The notes below the pieces were generated by a model. The model was not told where the DNA came from, ran no database searches, and saw only the letters and a program-made list of their open reading frames with translations. A DNA stretch of 64,000 bases. Source: Heterocephalus glaber (lineage: Eukaryota > Chordata > Mammalia > Rodentia > Bathyergidae). This document shows, piece by piece, positions 11,531 to 24,860 of the stretch; position 1 is the first letter of the stretch; the number at the start of each line of letters is the position of its first letter. The position numbers and the translations under genes were made by a program. The DNA lies in the NCBI RefSeq assembly GCF_000247695.1, contig NW_004624882.1, positions 94,663 through 158,662 of the forward strand, written 5' to 3'.

Positions 11531-13384
11531 GATCTGTCTGCATGCTGGAGAGCCAAAGGATCCAGTTAATGGCCTGGAACTCACTGTAGTGTTCCATTCA
11601 AGTCTGCATCAGGAGGTGGAAGGGTCTGTGATAGAGACTGAAAAGTCTGCGCTAGAGGGCTTCCAAGGTGAAGGAGAAGACTGGAGCGCCTCTGAAGAAA
11701 CAGAAGTGAGCCTTCCTTCTTTGTCTCCCCTTTATACCATTCAGGTGACAAGCTGCCCTAGGGTGGCTCTTCTGTCTTCAGAAAATCCCCTCAGCCACAC
11801 TCAGAACTATGCTGATGCAATTCAGTTGGACATTTCTTACTTGGATTGACACAATCAGTTAACTAGCACACCTCCCAAGTAAACTATTTGCATTCAAATT
11901 TTTGTCTCAAATGTCTTGTTCTTAGGGAATTTAAACTAAGGCAACACCTTTCCATAACAGGAAGGATGAAGAAAGATGTTGTACAGTTTTAATCAATACC
12001 TCTGTATGCAATGTTAAAACATTGCCAGACATATAATAATTATTGAACACATGTGCTGTCATTGTTACTGTTATTGCTATGTTTAGTGCCACCATATCTC
12101 CATAGTGGTGACAACCTCACTATTAATAATTGTCCCAATATGCATCTTACCTTGTTTCACTATGAAACAGAGTATTCGCCTAAACTACTGGACACAGCCC
12201 ATCATTTCCATTCCCTGTTGGCTACAGCATACATTTACCCTTGGCAATGGTTCTTAGAATTTCAATCACATGTATCTGAATTACATTATTTTGTTGTAAT
12301 CAATCTCCAAAGCCTTCACACTCTTCCCTCTCACTCAGATATGTGGGATGCATTATTAATTAAATGACAACAATATTAGAGCCAGTAACTGAATTACTTC
12401 ATAGCTCCTGCCTGCAGTAATTAACAAATAAAAATAACTATCAAAATAAAAGAGGAGGAGTTGTATTGCCCTTATTACCAATGGTTAGTTTTCATAGGTT
12501 TTTGATTCAATTAAATAGAAACAAACTAATAAGTGGTTTACTTAAGAGAAAGTCATTGCACTTATATTGCCCTTATTTGTTCCCAGGCAGAACTAAACAT
12601 TGCAAGTCCACTTTAGAGTCTATGTATTTTTCCTTAACAAACTTTCCTCCAGCAACAACTGATGAACAGTATTCTCATCAGACTATATTCAGTAGCTATT
12701 TTATACACAAGAAACTATTTAAAAGTAAGTCAAGAAGGACCAATTAAATCTAAAAATTATTGTACAGCCACTGTACCAATTATAGATATAACCAAGAAGC
12801 AGTTTGTGTGCAAAAGTACTCATAAAATCAGAATTATGTCAGAGTCGGTCAATAGTTACCAAATATTATTATTGTGAAGCAAAACAGTAATGCAAGGAAG
12901 CACTGAGCAGGCCAAAACAAAACAATGAATCAAAGAGAAGTTTCCCCATGAATAGGCAAAGAGATTGTCTCATATAAACAGACACACAATTGCATGCAGG
13001 AAAATTGGTAAGGAAAACACATACCAACCCTAAAATAAAAGCTGCCCACCAAAGCAATATCGCACCAAAATTCAGAGGATTATGAACCACAAAATAAAAT
13101 TAAATCTACATTTGTAATAGATTCATGATAGCTGTGAACCTCACCAAAAACTTGGAATATCTCTCCTCTTCCTAAACCCACACATAGACAAAATTTGCCT
13201 TAAGAATCTCTCTGGGCACTGTTTCTTCACCCCACCTCTCATCAGTTGGCTAAAAGCAGCTTAGAAGACCTTGTTCCAAATCAAATAACCTGGGGTAGTG
13301 CCATTTATGGATTTTTTTGACAGCTAAATTCATAATAGTATCCATTTCACTCTTAAAAGTATCCTGATTTCCGGGGCTCAGGAG
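11531..13384. other. Intergenic, AT-rich, no gene seen
   Basis: 11531-11940 interrupts the end of the MaLR element and looks like an old repeat that I cannot name. The remainder is AT-rich with only short chance open frames. Confidence 0.3.
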
Positions 13385-13680
13385 GAGGAGAGTGACATTA
13401 CCCAGACTGTGCAAAGATTCAGTCCCTAAAGGGGAATGAGCTCTGCAGATCTATTGATCTATCATACAGTATGGTGACTACAATTGATAATGTACTGTAT
13501 ACTTGAAATCACTGAAGAGATTTGAAATGTTCCTATCACAAAAACAAGTAAATAAGGATGGGAGGTGATGGGTCTGCTAATTAACTTGATTTAATTATTC
13601 CACAACATATGCATTTATCAAAACAGCTACATTGTACCCCAGAAGTTTTAAAGTGCTCAGGATTGTTAAGAAAAAATTAT
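13385..13680 (+). mobile_element. Old L1 3' UTR fragment
   Basis: Contains the series 'gtatggtgactacaattgataatgtactg', 'tgttcctatcacaaaaa' and 'acattgtaccccagaag', typical of older mammalian L1 3' UTRs. No open frame. Confidence 0.6.
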
Positions 13681-14355
13681 TTGGTCCTATTTTGTCCACA
13701 TTAAAGGATGCTAACATGTATTTTCATTCTCTTCTGATATGATGTAATAAGGAGTTCTGAATCCCAGTTATCATTCCTGAACATCTCCCAATGTCCTTTG
13801 GAAGTACGTCTCAGGTGGTGGAGTATGGCAGATGTGTGAAATAGATTAGAAGAGAAAAAAGGGATTGGCAGATAGAGAGAAAGATATAAAAGAAAGGGAA
13901 AAGAGAGAGTGCCCTAACCATAGACTCATCTAAAATGCAACACTGTAATCCTCTATTTTCGAACACGTGGTCTTCATAAGAATTCGAGATAATTTATACG
14001 AGTTTCTTGACAAGATATTTTCTCTCTTCATTTAATATTTCAATGACAGTCTACTAGATATAAGAAGGCACAGATAGATACGATGGTTTTATTCTAAAGA
14101 CAAAGCATCATTAGGAACCTGAGTTGCTTCATGCTTAATTTTTTTTAATGATAATAGGAAGTTGTTCTTAAAGACAATAGAGTTCACACAAGCAAACAAC
14201 TCTTTGATTTCACTACGGAAAATAAAACATTTAAGCTTTAAGAGCCGTATCAGTGATGGAACAATGTTTGACTGGCAAACATTCTAGTAGTAGTCAATAA
14301 CCTTAGCTTGTCCTCAATGTATTCTATCTAGATTTTACCTGCCTCAGAAAGATCT

Positions 14356-14520
14356 TTTATTTTTATTATTGCATGTTAGTAATACAGAATGGTGAGGTTC
14401 ATTTTGGTGAATTGGTACATGCATTTAACACATCTTGGTCTTTTTCTATCCCATTACCTCCTCCCACTCCTAGCCCTTCCCTCCAAACCCCTCCCCCAAC
14501 TCCAAAAGTCGGCCCTCAAA
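14356..14520 (-). mobile_element. L1 3' tail (reverse)
   Basis: The reverse complement shows the G-rich purine tract, then 'catgtaccaattcacc' and an A-rich AATAATAAAAATAAA end, as in the other L1 tails of this window. Confidence 0.6.
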
Positions 14521-14868
14521 GAGATCTGCTAAGTAATCATCCATCAATACAATAAAGTTTTGAAAGTCTGGCTAAAATAAGTGGTGGAAGCTCTAGCCTT
14601 AGAGATACAGCAGAATAAAGTAAATTACACCCCCTCCTGAGTGCTGTTGATGTGAATCTCCTGGGCCAGCTGATTTTTCAAGTTACTTTCCAGCTATACA
14701 AACTCTATAATTTGTTTCAACTTTGAAAAGCCCTGTAGGCAATATGCTAATACAAATGTTAGAGCATTAAATACATCCAGGAGAAATGTGACCTTGTGTA
14801 GACATAAATTTATAAATGAACAAATTATTGAAAAGAGAAGTAGCTCAACAGCTGAAATAATAAAAAAG

Positions 14869-15060
14869 GTCTGGGGCTGTTGCTCAGTGGTAGAACAGTT
14901 GCCTAGAATGTATGAGGCCCAAGATTCAATCCCTAGTACTGCAAAAGAAAGAGGGAAGAAGGAAAGGAAGGAAGGAAGGAAGGAAGGAGAGGGGAATGAG
15001 AATGGGAAGGGAGGGGAGGGGAGGGGAGGGGACAGGAGAGGAGAGGAGAGGAGAGGAGAG
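14869..15060 (+). repeat. ID SINE with long purine tail
   Basis: The ID body (14869-14945) has an A box-like 'gctcagtgg' and a B box-like 'attcaatcc'. It is followed by (GGAA)n, (GGGGA)n and (GGAGA)n repeats to 15060. A 195-codon open frame across this region is an artefact of the repeats. Confidence 0.85.
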
Positions 15061-16058
15061 TCATTTCATTGTCGCTTGTCTTTATTATTTCTGATGAAAA
15101 GTCAGCCATCATTCCTTCCATTGTTTTCTGCAGTGTGCCTTTTCCCCACAGATTGCTTTGCACAAACTCTCTGTACCTTTGGTTCTCAGCAGTGTGACAT
15201 GCGCCTACATGTGATTTTCATCTTGTTTTTCCTGCTTGGTATTCACTTAATTTCTTCAATCTACACATTTGTGATCTTCACCACTGAGAACTTTGCAGCC
15301 ATTATTTCTTCAAATCCATTTTTCTTCTGCTCCTTTCTCTCCAACCCTTCTCACACATCAGTTACACACCTGTAAGATCACTTGACACTGTCCCACAGAG
15401 AGCTGTTCATTTTTTAAGCCTTCTTTCCTCCCTATTCTTTAATTGGGATAATTTCTATTGATTTGTCTTTAAAATCCATTCATCCTTTCTGCTGCCATTT
15501 TCAAGCTGCTGTTAAGTTCATGCAGTGAATTTTTCATTTGTGTTATTGTATTTTACAGTTTTAGAATTTCATTTCATTCTTTTTTATAGTCTTTATTTCT
15601 CTGATTTGGTTTCCTATTTATTTTTATAATTTTTTCATTTAAATGCTTATGCATGGTTATAATAGCTCCTTCAAATTTTCTTTTTGTGAACTTGGGTCTG
15701 TTTCTATTAATTGCTGTCATTCCTGGCCTTAGATCACATATTTCTGCCTTTTTTTTAACCTACCTCACAAGTTTTTGTTATATATTGGACATTGTGAGTG
15801 GTGTGTTTAGAATGTCTGGATTCTCTCTATGAAGTAGTAACTGGTTTTTGTTTGGCGGGTAGTTAAATTACTGGCTGATAACCTTAAATATATGGAGGCT
15901 TGGTTTTATACTTCATCTGAGTGGATCTGTTTTACTCTGTCTTATGGTTAATCTTAGTCCTGTGATCACTTTAATGCCCTTGCAATGGTCTTCCTGGTGT
16001 TTTAAAAGAAATCCCAGACTATTTACCAAGTCCACATAATTTGGCAAGATTCAAATTC
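15061..16058. other. Intergenic, no gene seen
   Basis: T-rich, unique-looking sequence without recognisable elements. Confidence 0.3.
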
Positions 16059-16457
16059 TGTTCTGGATTAGATCTAGACTGTCTACCAAAAGCTTCATGT
16101 GTTCAGAGATGCCACTTTTAGAAGGTGATTAGATCACTGGGGTGCTATATTCATCAATGGATTAATTCACTGAATGTGCTGTTAGAAGGGGGGCCTTGTC
16201 AGAAGAGGTGGTCACTGGGAGCATGACCTGCAAGGGTATACCTCCCTCCCCTGCTCCTCCCTTCTTTCTCTGCTTTCTGGCTGCCATGAGCTGAGTAGCT
16301 TTCTTCCACCCAGGCCCTTCCGCCATGCCATTTGTGCGATTGAGCCAGCTGACCTAGGACTGTAACTTCTGAAACTGTGAGCCTAAATAAACCTCTCTTC
16401 CATTAAGCTGTGGATGTCGAGTTTCATGTCTCATCAAAAAGGAAATGGACTAAGACA
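16059..16457 (+). mobile_element. MaLR-type solo LTR
   Basis: Starts TGTTCTGGATTAGATC and ends GACTAAGACA, with AATAAA at 16386-16391. Flanking 5-mers are AATTC (16054-16058) and CATTC (16458-16462), four of five matching. Same family as 6294 and 63636. Confidence 0.75.
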
Positions 16458-19400
16458 CATTCTAAATTCTGTTTCCCTTGTGGGGAGGGGCTTAAATCCT
16501 TGTTCATACTTTTCGGCCTTCCACTGTTGCCTTCCATTAGATCCCTTGGATTTTCCTTGGTACAAGTTCAATTCAGAGATCACCCTGAGACTTAGGGGAG
16601 ATTACATGTAGATCTGTATGCATATATGAGATACATATGTAGGATTTAGTGGGAGATTATATGCACCCATCCCTGTGACATCTTCCTTTCTAGGACTGTA
16701 CCATTCAAATTCCAGCCACTCTTACTTCTCCTAACCTGATCCTCTGACATCTCTAGCCAATATGACATCAGCTCTCTGCTTGAGTTTTAGCCTTGACTAG
16801 AGAATGCCTTCAGGGCAAAGCTATATAAACTTAGATTTTTCCAGTGCAGTGCCCTCTTTCAAGAGTCAAATCCAATATCCTCCTTTTTTTCATCATTCTC
16901 TTCTGCCTTCGAACAGCTATTTGTTAATATTATGTCGAGAACTTACAATTTTTGTATTTAGAAAGGTTAGTCCAATTCAAGATACAGTACCCTAACTAAA
17001 ACTGGATCTCCTCTGTACACCATTTGTTAATTTGCTTTGTCCCTGTAACAATTTAGCTTGAATATTTTCCTATGCAGTTAGAATTTTCTTTTATAATTTT
17101 TCAGGTTCCACCTTAACTTTTCCAATAGACTTCTCATTATATTTGTGTTTGAGTCATGAAAACTGCTAAAATACCTAGCTTCAGTTTTCTTATAAGATTA
17201 TGATGACAGTCTACTTCACAGCATCATAGATGTGGTGAGAAAATATTAAATGACATTTGCGAAAACCTAGATTTTTCCACTGAAAGAAATATGTGATTTC
17301 TGTCTTCTGGCTATACTTTAACTCATTATACCAACCTGAAGGGTATGCAAAAAATGTGAGTCATGTTCTAAAGGTGGCCTGCCTCTAAAAAGGAGAAGCT
17401 CTTCTGCACCTTTCAGGTAATTTCCCATTCCTCAGCAGGTGTTTCTTTTACCCACTAGTGTTTTCCTCCTGAGAACTCTAGGTAAAGGTGTAGGAAGAAA
17501 AAAATGACACTAACGACAGCTCTTCACCACATATCAGTGCTCCTCATTACTTTATATTTCAAACACTCTCTGTGATTTATAAACATGATGAAACAAGAGA
17601 GCTTGACAGAATGTTCTAAGTCTGTGGGGGAACTCTTTATATATAACACTGACTGATAAACACCCTATCTATTAAGAGACAAACTGAGGTGCTTTTCCTA
17701 ATACATTGTTTTGCAATGCTCACCACTTAGAGTAGATGAAGATTGTAAGCATTAGTTATCAGGTCTGACAAGATTTATAGTCAGTTTGGTTGTTTTTTTT
17801 TTATTCTAGGTTTTTCTGGGCAATTCTGTCTTCTGGAAAAAGAAATTTCTCTTTACACTTTATGCCTGTGTTTGATTCACCATGGAAACTCAACAGCTGA
17901 AATGAAATGACTACAAAAATGAGATGTCTGTTTAGTCACCAGAATGTGAGCCATAGCTTTTCCTAGATTATCATTCCACTATTGGAGCTTCCGAAGTGGA
18001 GGGCAATTGTCTTTACTCAGGACATCTGAGTCCTCACATTCAAAAGCTAAGCATACTGGGAAATGTGAGATTCTCCGGACCTCAAATTATTAAATGTTAA
18101 GTACCAGAATCTAAAAGATCCCACTGCATTTCTCCATCACTCAAATAGAAGTGCTGGCTGAAAATCCAAGCAACAAATTCGATGAATTATGCTGTTACTT
18201 ACCCTGAACTCCTTTAATAAGAAGCATATATTGTGAAGGGTAAAAGGCATGTTTATCTTCATTTCAAGCAACACAATTTCAGTTACCCACATACACTGTT
18301 TAGTAGCTTGCACCACTACCCCCACCACCTACAGGCAAGATAGCAAAATTGCAGATGAGATGGTAATTGTGTTTTGTTTTATTGAAGGATTAATGAAATA
18401 TTTTTCATTTTTAAAAAATTTTAATTTTAAATTTTAAAAATTTAAATTTTAAGTTATCATATTATCCACGAGGAAAGTCACACATCTGCCTGATGACCAG
18501 TAAGAGTAGCTTTTACTCTCTGAATTGTGCAATAGCTGTAAGTCTAGAAATTTTCCCATCCAAATCTCAAGAATGATTGATTTTTATGTACAAGAATGAC
18601 CTATAGGTGCTCAGCAATAAGAAGCCTATAATAAATAAGAGAGATGCAAAAAAGTGCAAGTAACACATTTATTTCAGCCAAAAGCAAAATGTACTAAATG
18701 GATAAATCATGGCATTTGAAAAGCAAGAGTACCAAAAGTGACTGGAAAGGAATGCCATTGCGGGAGAGGCAAAGACAACTAACCAGGTAAACAAGACCCC
18801 CATGTCATGAAAACAGATAGAAGTTGGGATCCTTCTTGTAAAGCAGTAAGACCTTGTAAGTTGCAAGAAAGGGAGAAAAAAATCTAAGAGATGATTGTGG
18901 ATAAAGATGTAAGACAAGCCTAGACATTAGACAACAGCTAAAAATAAGTGCACTACTGCCACAAAATAGCTGGGAACAGTTCATTGTTCCTACAAATAAT
19001 TTCCCATATGTAATAGACAGGAGAGACAGAAGGAAAGACTTTAAATGTCTCAAGGAGTTTCTAAAGCCTGTCTGGGTCTACCATGTAAAATTATACCTCT
19101 GTCAAATAGGGCGTGGAAAGAGATTCCTTCTCTCCAAAAGAAGTATGGCTTTTAGTGAATTCTTATTGTGAATCAGGAGCTTTACACATTACTTCACTTA
19201 ATCTTGCAAAACAATGGAAGAGTATTATATTCATTTTTAAAATATGAAACCAAAGCTCAACCATCATTTATTAAGCCCTTACTATGTGCAAGCACTTTGC
19301 AAGCATTGTCTTATTTTAGCTTCACAAAAATCCCTCGAGTTGCACTAGATCCAGTTTTCATTTAATACAAGTATCAGTTGTGATAACCCTTTCCTCCAAG

Positions 19401-20075
19401 ATCTATAGAAGCTCAAGACAAGCTCCTATTTTGTGAAAAATCAGTGCTGACTAAAATGTCCTTAGAAGCTTACTTTCTCATTGTTTCCTCTGCCTCTGGG
19501 CACCTGCTTTCACTGAATTAGTTTAGCTTATTAACTGATCATTCTACCTTTTCCCTTTTCCATTCAATTCTACTCTAATCATTGGACCTATTCCCTTTAT
19601 TAAATTTGCACGCACACATACACACACACACACACACAAACACACACGATTAATTCATTTGCATTCACAGCAGATTTTACCAAAAGTTAGGAAAGACAGA
19701 GTGTGCTTACAACACAGTAACACAAGAAAATTAGAACTAATACCTGGTCTCTCTATTCCTGAATCCTTTTGGCCACCCTGGCACTCTATGTAACCCCCAA
19801 CTTCTCATTCTGACTTCTCTTTCCTCTTCTTCTATTAGTTCTCACTCAGAGCCAACAATAAGTGAATAATTTCCTCCATGCTTTGTAGAAAATGATAGTT
19901 CTTCCATTTCCTTTCCAGATGCTTTGCTGAGGCCTATATTACTCAAATTACCCGTCAAGATATTTTCCTAAAGAAAAGTAGTTCTGTGCCTAACAGGAAT
20001 TCTAGTGCCAGCACATAAGAAATAACAGATGAGGGACCAAGGGTTAGAGAAGCCTACAAACTTGTCACCTTGAGA
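16458..20075. other. Intergenic; MIR/L2 relics, AT palindrome, CA repeat
   Basis: No gene seen. MIR-like remnants lie at about 17170-17270 and a MIR/L2-like tail at 19150-19330 ('ttaagcccttactatgtgcaagcac'). A W-only palindromic run lies at 18411-18453. The rest is unremarkable AT-rich sequence. Confidence 0.4.
19611..19648. repeat. (CA)n microsatellite
   Basis: Interrupted CA dinucleotide repeat. Confidence 0.95.
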
Positions 20076-20335
20076 CCATAATGTTAAGTGAAATAAATCA
20101 GACACACATTTAAATATTACATGGCTTCTCCTATATGAGAAACTCAAAATATAAATAAAGCACAAAATGAATGACAGATAATAGGGAATAGGGAAGGGGA
20201 CCAAGAGATGCAGGGGGGAGGAGGGATGGAAAAAGAATGAAGATGTGTTATGTACAGGGACCAACTCTCCACAAGGAATGGAAGGATTATGTACTGTGAA
20301 CATGTACTAATAAAAGTATGAAAAATAAAGAAACT
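20076..20335 (+). mobile_element. L1 3' end fragment
   Basis: Begins with the late ORF2/3' UTR motif 'atgttaagtgaaataaatcag', has a G-rich purine tract (20180-20230) and ends 'catgtactaataaaagtatg' with A-rich sequence. Confidence 0.7.
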
Positions 20336-20371
20336 TATTACATAAGTGACAGGGTGTAGGTTCATTCTTGA

Positions 20372-20548
20372 GAGCTACACTGTCCCATATAGAAGCCACT
20401 AGCCTCATGTGGCTTCTCAACCTGATGAACTGTAGTTCATTAAAATGAAAACTCTATTTTTACTTCTTCACTCTCATGGGCCACATTTCCAGTGCTCAAG
20501 AGCTCGTGTGGCCAATGGGCACTGTACCAGATAACACAGATGTGGGAC
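20372..20548. repeat. MER3-like hAT relic
   Basis: Contains 'ctgtcccatatagaagccact' with a 'catgtggct' block, and the matching inverted end 'gtggccaatgggcactgtac'. This is the pattern of an old nonautonomous hAT element with terminal inverted repeats. Confidence 0.5.
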
Positions 20549-22200
20549 ACTTCAATCAGCCCAGAAAGTTCTTTTGGACAATGGGGCTTCTGCAGACCCC
20601 ACACAGTTCCAAGACTCTGCTGTCTCTTGCCTGTGTGTCACCACTGGAGATGCGACATATTCATCTCCATCTTTGATGTTGGACTGCCATCTGCTGTGCC
20701 ATTTATAAATAAGAAGAAACACGGAGCAGAGGTCCAAGTGTGGACTCTCTGAACAAAGCAGCGACCTGTGGTGTCTGTGGGAAGGCTGCTTCTAGCTCAG
20801 CACAGGGGTCCTGCCTTCAGGTAAAGAAACTGTCAGACACTGCTCTGCGTGTTTGGGCCTGCCCTGGAGGCCTGGTGAGGCGGCTTATCATCCAGAAACA
20901 AAGGCCTCATTTCACAATCAAGGCATTGACGGCTTTCTGAACCTGAGGGAAGTGGCAGGTCTTGTAAGAGTGCTTGTTGTTGGTGGCCCCTAACCTTTAA
21001 ATGGTAAAGCACAGCTGTCTCCAGGAGAAAGTGCACCTATTGGCCTTGCACAGATGATGATGCCTCTCTCCACTGCTCCGTGACAGCCCTCTCTCAGCCT
21101 TTCTTCTCTTCGCTCCATTCTCTGATTCAGTTAATTCTGAGTCAGTTCTGATTTCTGAATTCAGTTAATTTCGATTCAGTTAATTCTGCCACCATATCTT
21201 CCCTTTAAGCTTTGAGAGCAGGATTGGATATCGCAAAGCGAAGTTCTAAGTGTGCCTGCACATGGCAGTCTCCTGGGGGGTTTGGAAAACAGATGGTCAG
21301 TGCCTCACCCCCCCCCAAATAAAAACTGAACAACAGACTCTGAAGGTGAGAGCTGAACACTCTTAGCGCTCCCTAGATGTGCACTGTGGAGGTTCCTGAA
21401 CCCAGGTGGGCATAGGCATTGCCTGAAAGAGCTTTGTAAAAGTACAATTCCCTGGCCCCTGCCCACCAGCTAAGTCACAATCTCTGGGCTTGGGGTCCAG
21501 CTATTGGCAGTTTTCTAAAGAGGCACCGGAGATTCCCAAGGGAAGACAGCTTTGAAAACACATTCTGGGGGCACTTGTCACCCTTCAGGGGCCAAAGCAA
21601 AACTGCCAAGTGAGATCCAGCACTGTGCAGGCAGCTGTCCGTGCAACCACCCTAGGGCCCTCTTACCTCCATCGTGTTTAGGTTTTATCACTACTTTCTA
21701 AAAAAGGGAAACTGAGATAAAGCAGAGGTCTAGAAAATCTTCAGTTTGAGACCTACACAAGGGGTCTTTTTTTTCCATAATATAACTTTCCTGTCTCAAG
21801 ATTAGCCTTCTTCCCTCTGAGCACCCAACTCATCTGGTGACTGGATCTGTAGTCCCACCATCTTACCTCACGTGCCTTAGGTGTCCAATAAGCATTTGAA
21901 TGTAAGGTACACAAGTATGCCTGTATTCATTATTTGATATTCATACATTTTAAAGCCCTTCTCTAAACTCCTAGAAAACTTCCTTTTGTGACAATTAAAT
22001 TACTTCAGTGCTACATTTTCCATACAAAAGAGGTAAAGTAAAGCTTAGAGAAAGTATTGACATTAGCAGAAGCTGCACCCTGCAGGCTGTCTAATTAACA
22101 CATCGGAAATTACTGTCACTCCAATTTTAAATCAATTTTCTGAAGTAAATGGAAGAGCCCACTGAAATTTTTTCCTCATACTTGTATGAACTTTGCTCTT
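20549..22200. other. Intergenic; hAT relics at 21240-21540
   Basis: No gene seen. Two MER20/MER58-like remnants lie at about 21240-21310 and 21380-21520 ('gggcataggcattgcctgaaagagctttg', 'aagtcacaatctctggg'). A repeated 'attcagttaattc' motif occurs at 21125-21190. Confidence 0.4.
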
Positions 22201-22215
22201 AAATTCATTTAAACT

Positions 22216-22306
22216 GGGGCCAGGAATTTAGCTCAGTGGCACTGCACCTGCCTCCCAAGTTCAATGTCCTGAGTTTGATCCCCAGCACCAAAAAATAAAA
22301 TAAAAT
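22216..22306 (+). repeat. ID SINE with target-site duplication
   Basis: A box-like 'tagctcagtgg', B box-like 'gtttgatcc' and an A-rich (AAAAT)n tail. Flanking 15-mers at 22201-22215 and 22307-22321 match at 14 positions. Confidence 0.9.
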
Positions 22307-22353
22307 AAATTCACTTAAACTAATCAGAAGACCAGAGGAAATCAAAAGTGCTA

Positions 22354-22536
22354 GCTGAGCATGGTGCTGCACACCTATAATCTCAGCTACTCGGGAGGCT
22401 GAGGCAGGAAAATGGCAAGTTTGAGGCCAGTATGGGAAACTTAGTGAGACCTTGTTTCAAAAAAATAAAAATAAAAAGGGCTGACGATGTAGCTCAGCAT
22501 TCCTTGGATTCAACCCCCAGTAGCTCAGTAAAAAAG
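22354..22536 (+). repeat. B1-ID composite SINE
   Basis: A 7SL-derived B1 body (gagcatggtgctgcacacc, gggaggctgaggcagg) is joined through an A-rich linker to an ID body (gatgtagctcagc). A loose GTGCTA-type duplication flanks it. Confidence 0.85.
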
Positions 22537-23259
22537 GTGCTACTTTTCTCCAAAGGGTTCCCTCAGAGAAACCCCAGAATGGCCTCTAGGTGGTTTTCCT
22601 GTCTCAGCCATGAGAGCTGACTGTTCAGACTGACCTTTGACCCCAAGATGCTCATTTAGGGATCTTTAGAAAGTGGCAATGACCATTTGGGATGGAGAGG
22701 GTGGGTTTTCTTTCTTCCTTTTTCTTACATTTCCTGTTTTTATACAATAAAAGTATTTTAGCTAATTATAAATTTAAGTGTACCCACTCAATAATGAATT
22801 TGTGGACAGACTCACGTTTACCTCTCCAGTGAAGGTTCAAAGATGGGATCAGGTGCCCAAAGCAGTGTTTGCTACTTAGGTAAAAATCTTCTTTGTTTCC
22901 AGCTTTCTGCCTATTTAAACCTTTGATAATTGTTAATCTATTATAGTTTCTCCAGCACTCAAAATTTTCCAGTTGTGTATTACTTTCTGCATTCTTCATG
23001 GATTAATAAAAGGACTGCAAATGGATTTTGAATTTAGTTTAATAATCCAAACCACTATAAATCTACATGGAAGAAAATCTGCTTAAAATGGAAATTTTAA
23101 AATTTGGAAACAATTTAAATGCCCCCAGACAGAAAGATGGCCTAGCAAATTATGGTAGAGTCATTCGAAGGAATAATTTGAACCAGTTTAAATGTAGATT
23201 ATGAAGGATGAATGGTAACCTAGAAAATGCATACCAAACAACATCTTTTTAAGATGATG
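22537..23259. other. Intergenic; possible old L1 fragment at 23090-23250
   Basis: No gene seen. Sequence at 23090-23250 resembles an older L1 ORF2 end ('caatttaaatgcccccagacag', 'aaattatggtagagtcattc'). Confidence 0.4.
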
Positions 23260-23995
23260 TAGAATTAAGACCACAGTAATATGCTACTTCATACCTAGTA
23301 GGATGGCTTGAATCAAAAAGACAGTTAAATAACAATTGGCAGTGATAATGCAGAGAAATTTCAATACTCATACCTTAACTGTGGGAATGTAAAATGCTAA
23401 AGTTGTCATTTCCTAGAAAGATTAAACATAAAGTTACCATATAGCCCAGCAATTCCACTCCTAGGAAAATACCCCCAAAGAATAGGAAATGGGTGGTCAA
23501 AAAAATTTTTTGTTCAAAAAATATTAATAGCATCACTCTTCAGAATAGCCAAAAAGATAGAAACCACTCAATTGTCCCTTAGCTAGTGAAAGGATAAGCA
23601 GAATGTGCTATATTCATGCAATGGAATATTATTAAACAATAAAGAGAAATAAAATACTGATTCATGCTACAACATGGATGAACTTCGAAAACATTATGCT
23701 AAGTGAAAGAAGCTAGACACAAAAGACCACGTTTTGTGTGAATCTATTTATTCAAAATGGCTAAAATAGGCAAATTTATAGAGTCAGAACATTTCTAGTG
23801 CGGGAATAGTTGGGCTGAAATTAAGAATATCTGCTAATGGGTATGGACTTTCTTTTGGGGATGATGAAAATGTTTCAAAATCGATTATGCTGATGATTGC
23901 ACAACTCTCTGACTATACTAAAAACCATTGAATTTTATACTTTAAATGGGTGAGTTATATAGTATATAAATTACACCTCAATAAAACGATTGTTG
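23260..23995 (+). mobile_element. Old L1 3' end
   Basis: Clear late-ORF2 blocks: 'ccatatagcccagcaattcc', 'aatggaatattattaaacaat', 'acatggatgaacttcgaaaac' and 'atgctaagtgaaagaagc'. A 3' UTR follows, ending 'acacctcaataaaacg'. Frames are broken. Confidence 0.8.
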
Positions 23996-24860
23996 AAAAC
24001 ACACTTATATGCACACTATGACTAAAGAAAAGCATATATAGAAAGAACTCAAATTTTATAATGTGATTATATAATTATAATGACAAATATTTTAAATGAC
24101 TCTGATTAAGGAATAATACTCAGTGCAGAGATTTTTCTACCTACTTTTGTGAGCATTAAATTTTTTTCAGTACAGATTCATTTTATCTTCAAGCCAGACT
24201 TAGTGCATTTGAAGATACAAACTGAGGGAGCAGGAAGTGACCCTCTCTAACCGCCAAATATAGTATAATAGTGGCTGGCAAGCATGCAATAGGTGTGTAA
24301 CAACAATTACCTGAGCACTATTCCTCTAGTTACATCCTAAGCCCCACTTTCTCTTTACAAACCCCTTTGAAATTTCATTTTCTTCCATAACTTTGACTCC
24401 CTCTCTAGTAATGACTCCCAGATTTCTATTGCCAGCACGAAGCTCTTCTCTCAATTTCAAACTCCTAAAGCTATCTGCCTCTTGTTAATAATAAAGTTTG
24501 TTAACAAACTGTTTTAATTGCCATTAAGCCCTCTTCTCTTAGAATCAGAACTTGCAAGCTTATCTTTGACTATTTATCTGGCCCAATACACACTTGTTTA
24601 TTGGAATACTCCACCTCAACGTAAATATAAGCCAGTGGTAGGGTTGGGGAAGAACATGAAAGAGGGAGGGAATTTAATAGTGTTCTTTGAGATTGTCTCC
24701 TTTGAATTCCCACTTGGAATTCAAAACAGGGTCAAGTTCGAAGACAACACCACCCTGCAACTCCTTTCCCCCTCCTACCACTGAAACATAAAATATTAGC
24801 TCTGGGATTGTCAAGAGAAAGATCAAACAAATTATCTCAAGGACACCGACAAGATGCCAT
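23996..24860. other. Intergenic, no gene seen
   Basis: AT-rich sequence with a chance open frame of 88 codons. No recognisable family. Confidence 0.3.

Noticed and set aside
14788..15375. 195-codon forward open frame
   Set aside because: It runs through an ID SINE and purine simple repeats; no domain and no splice context.
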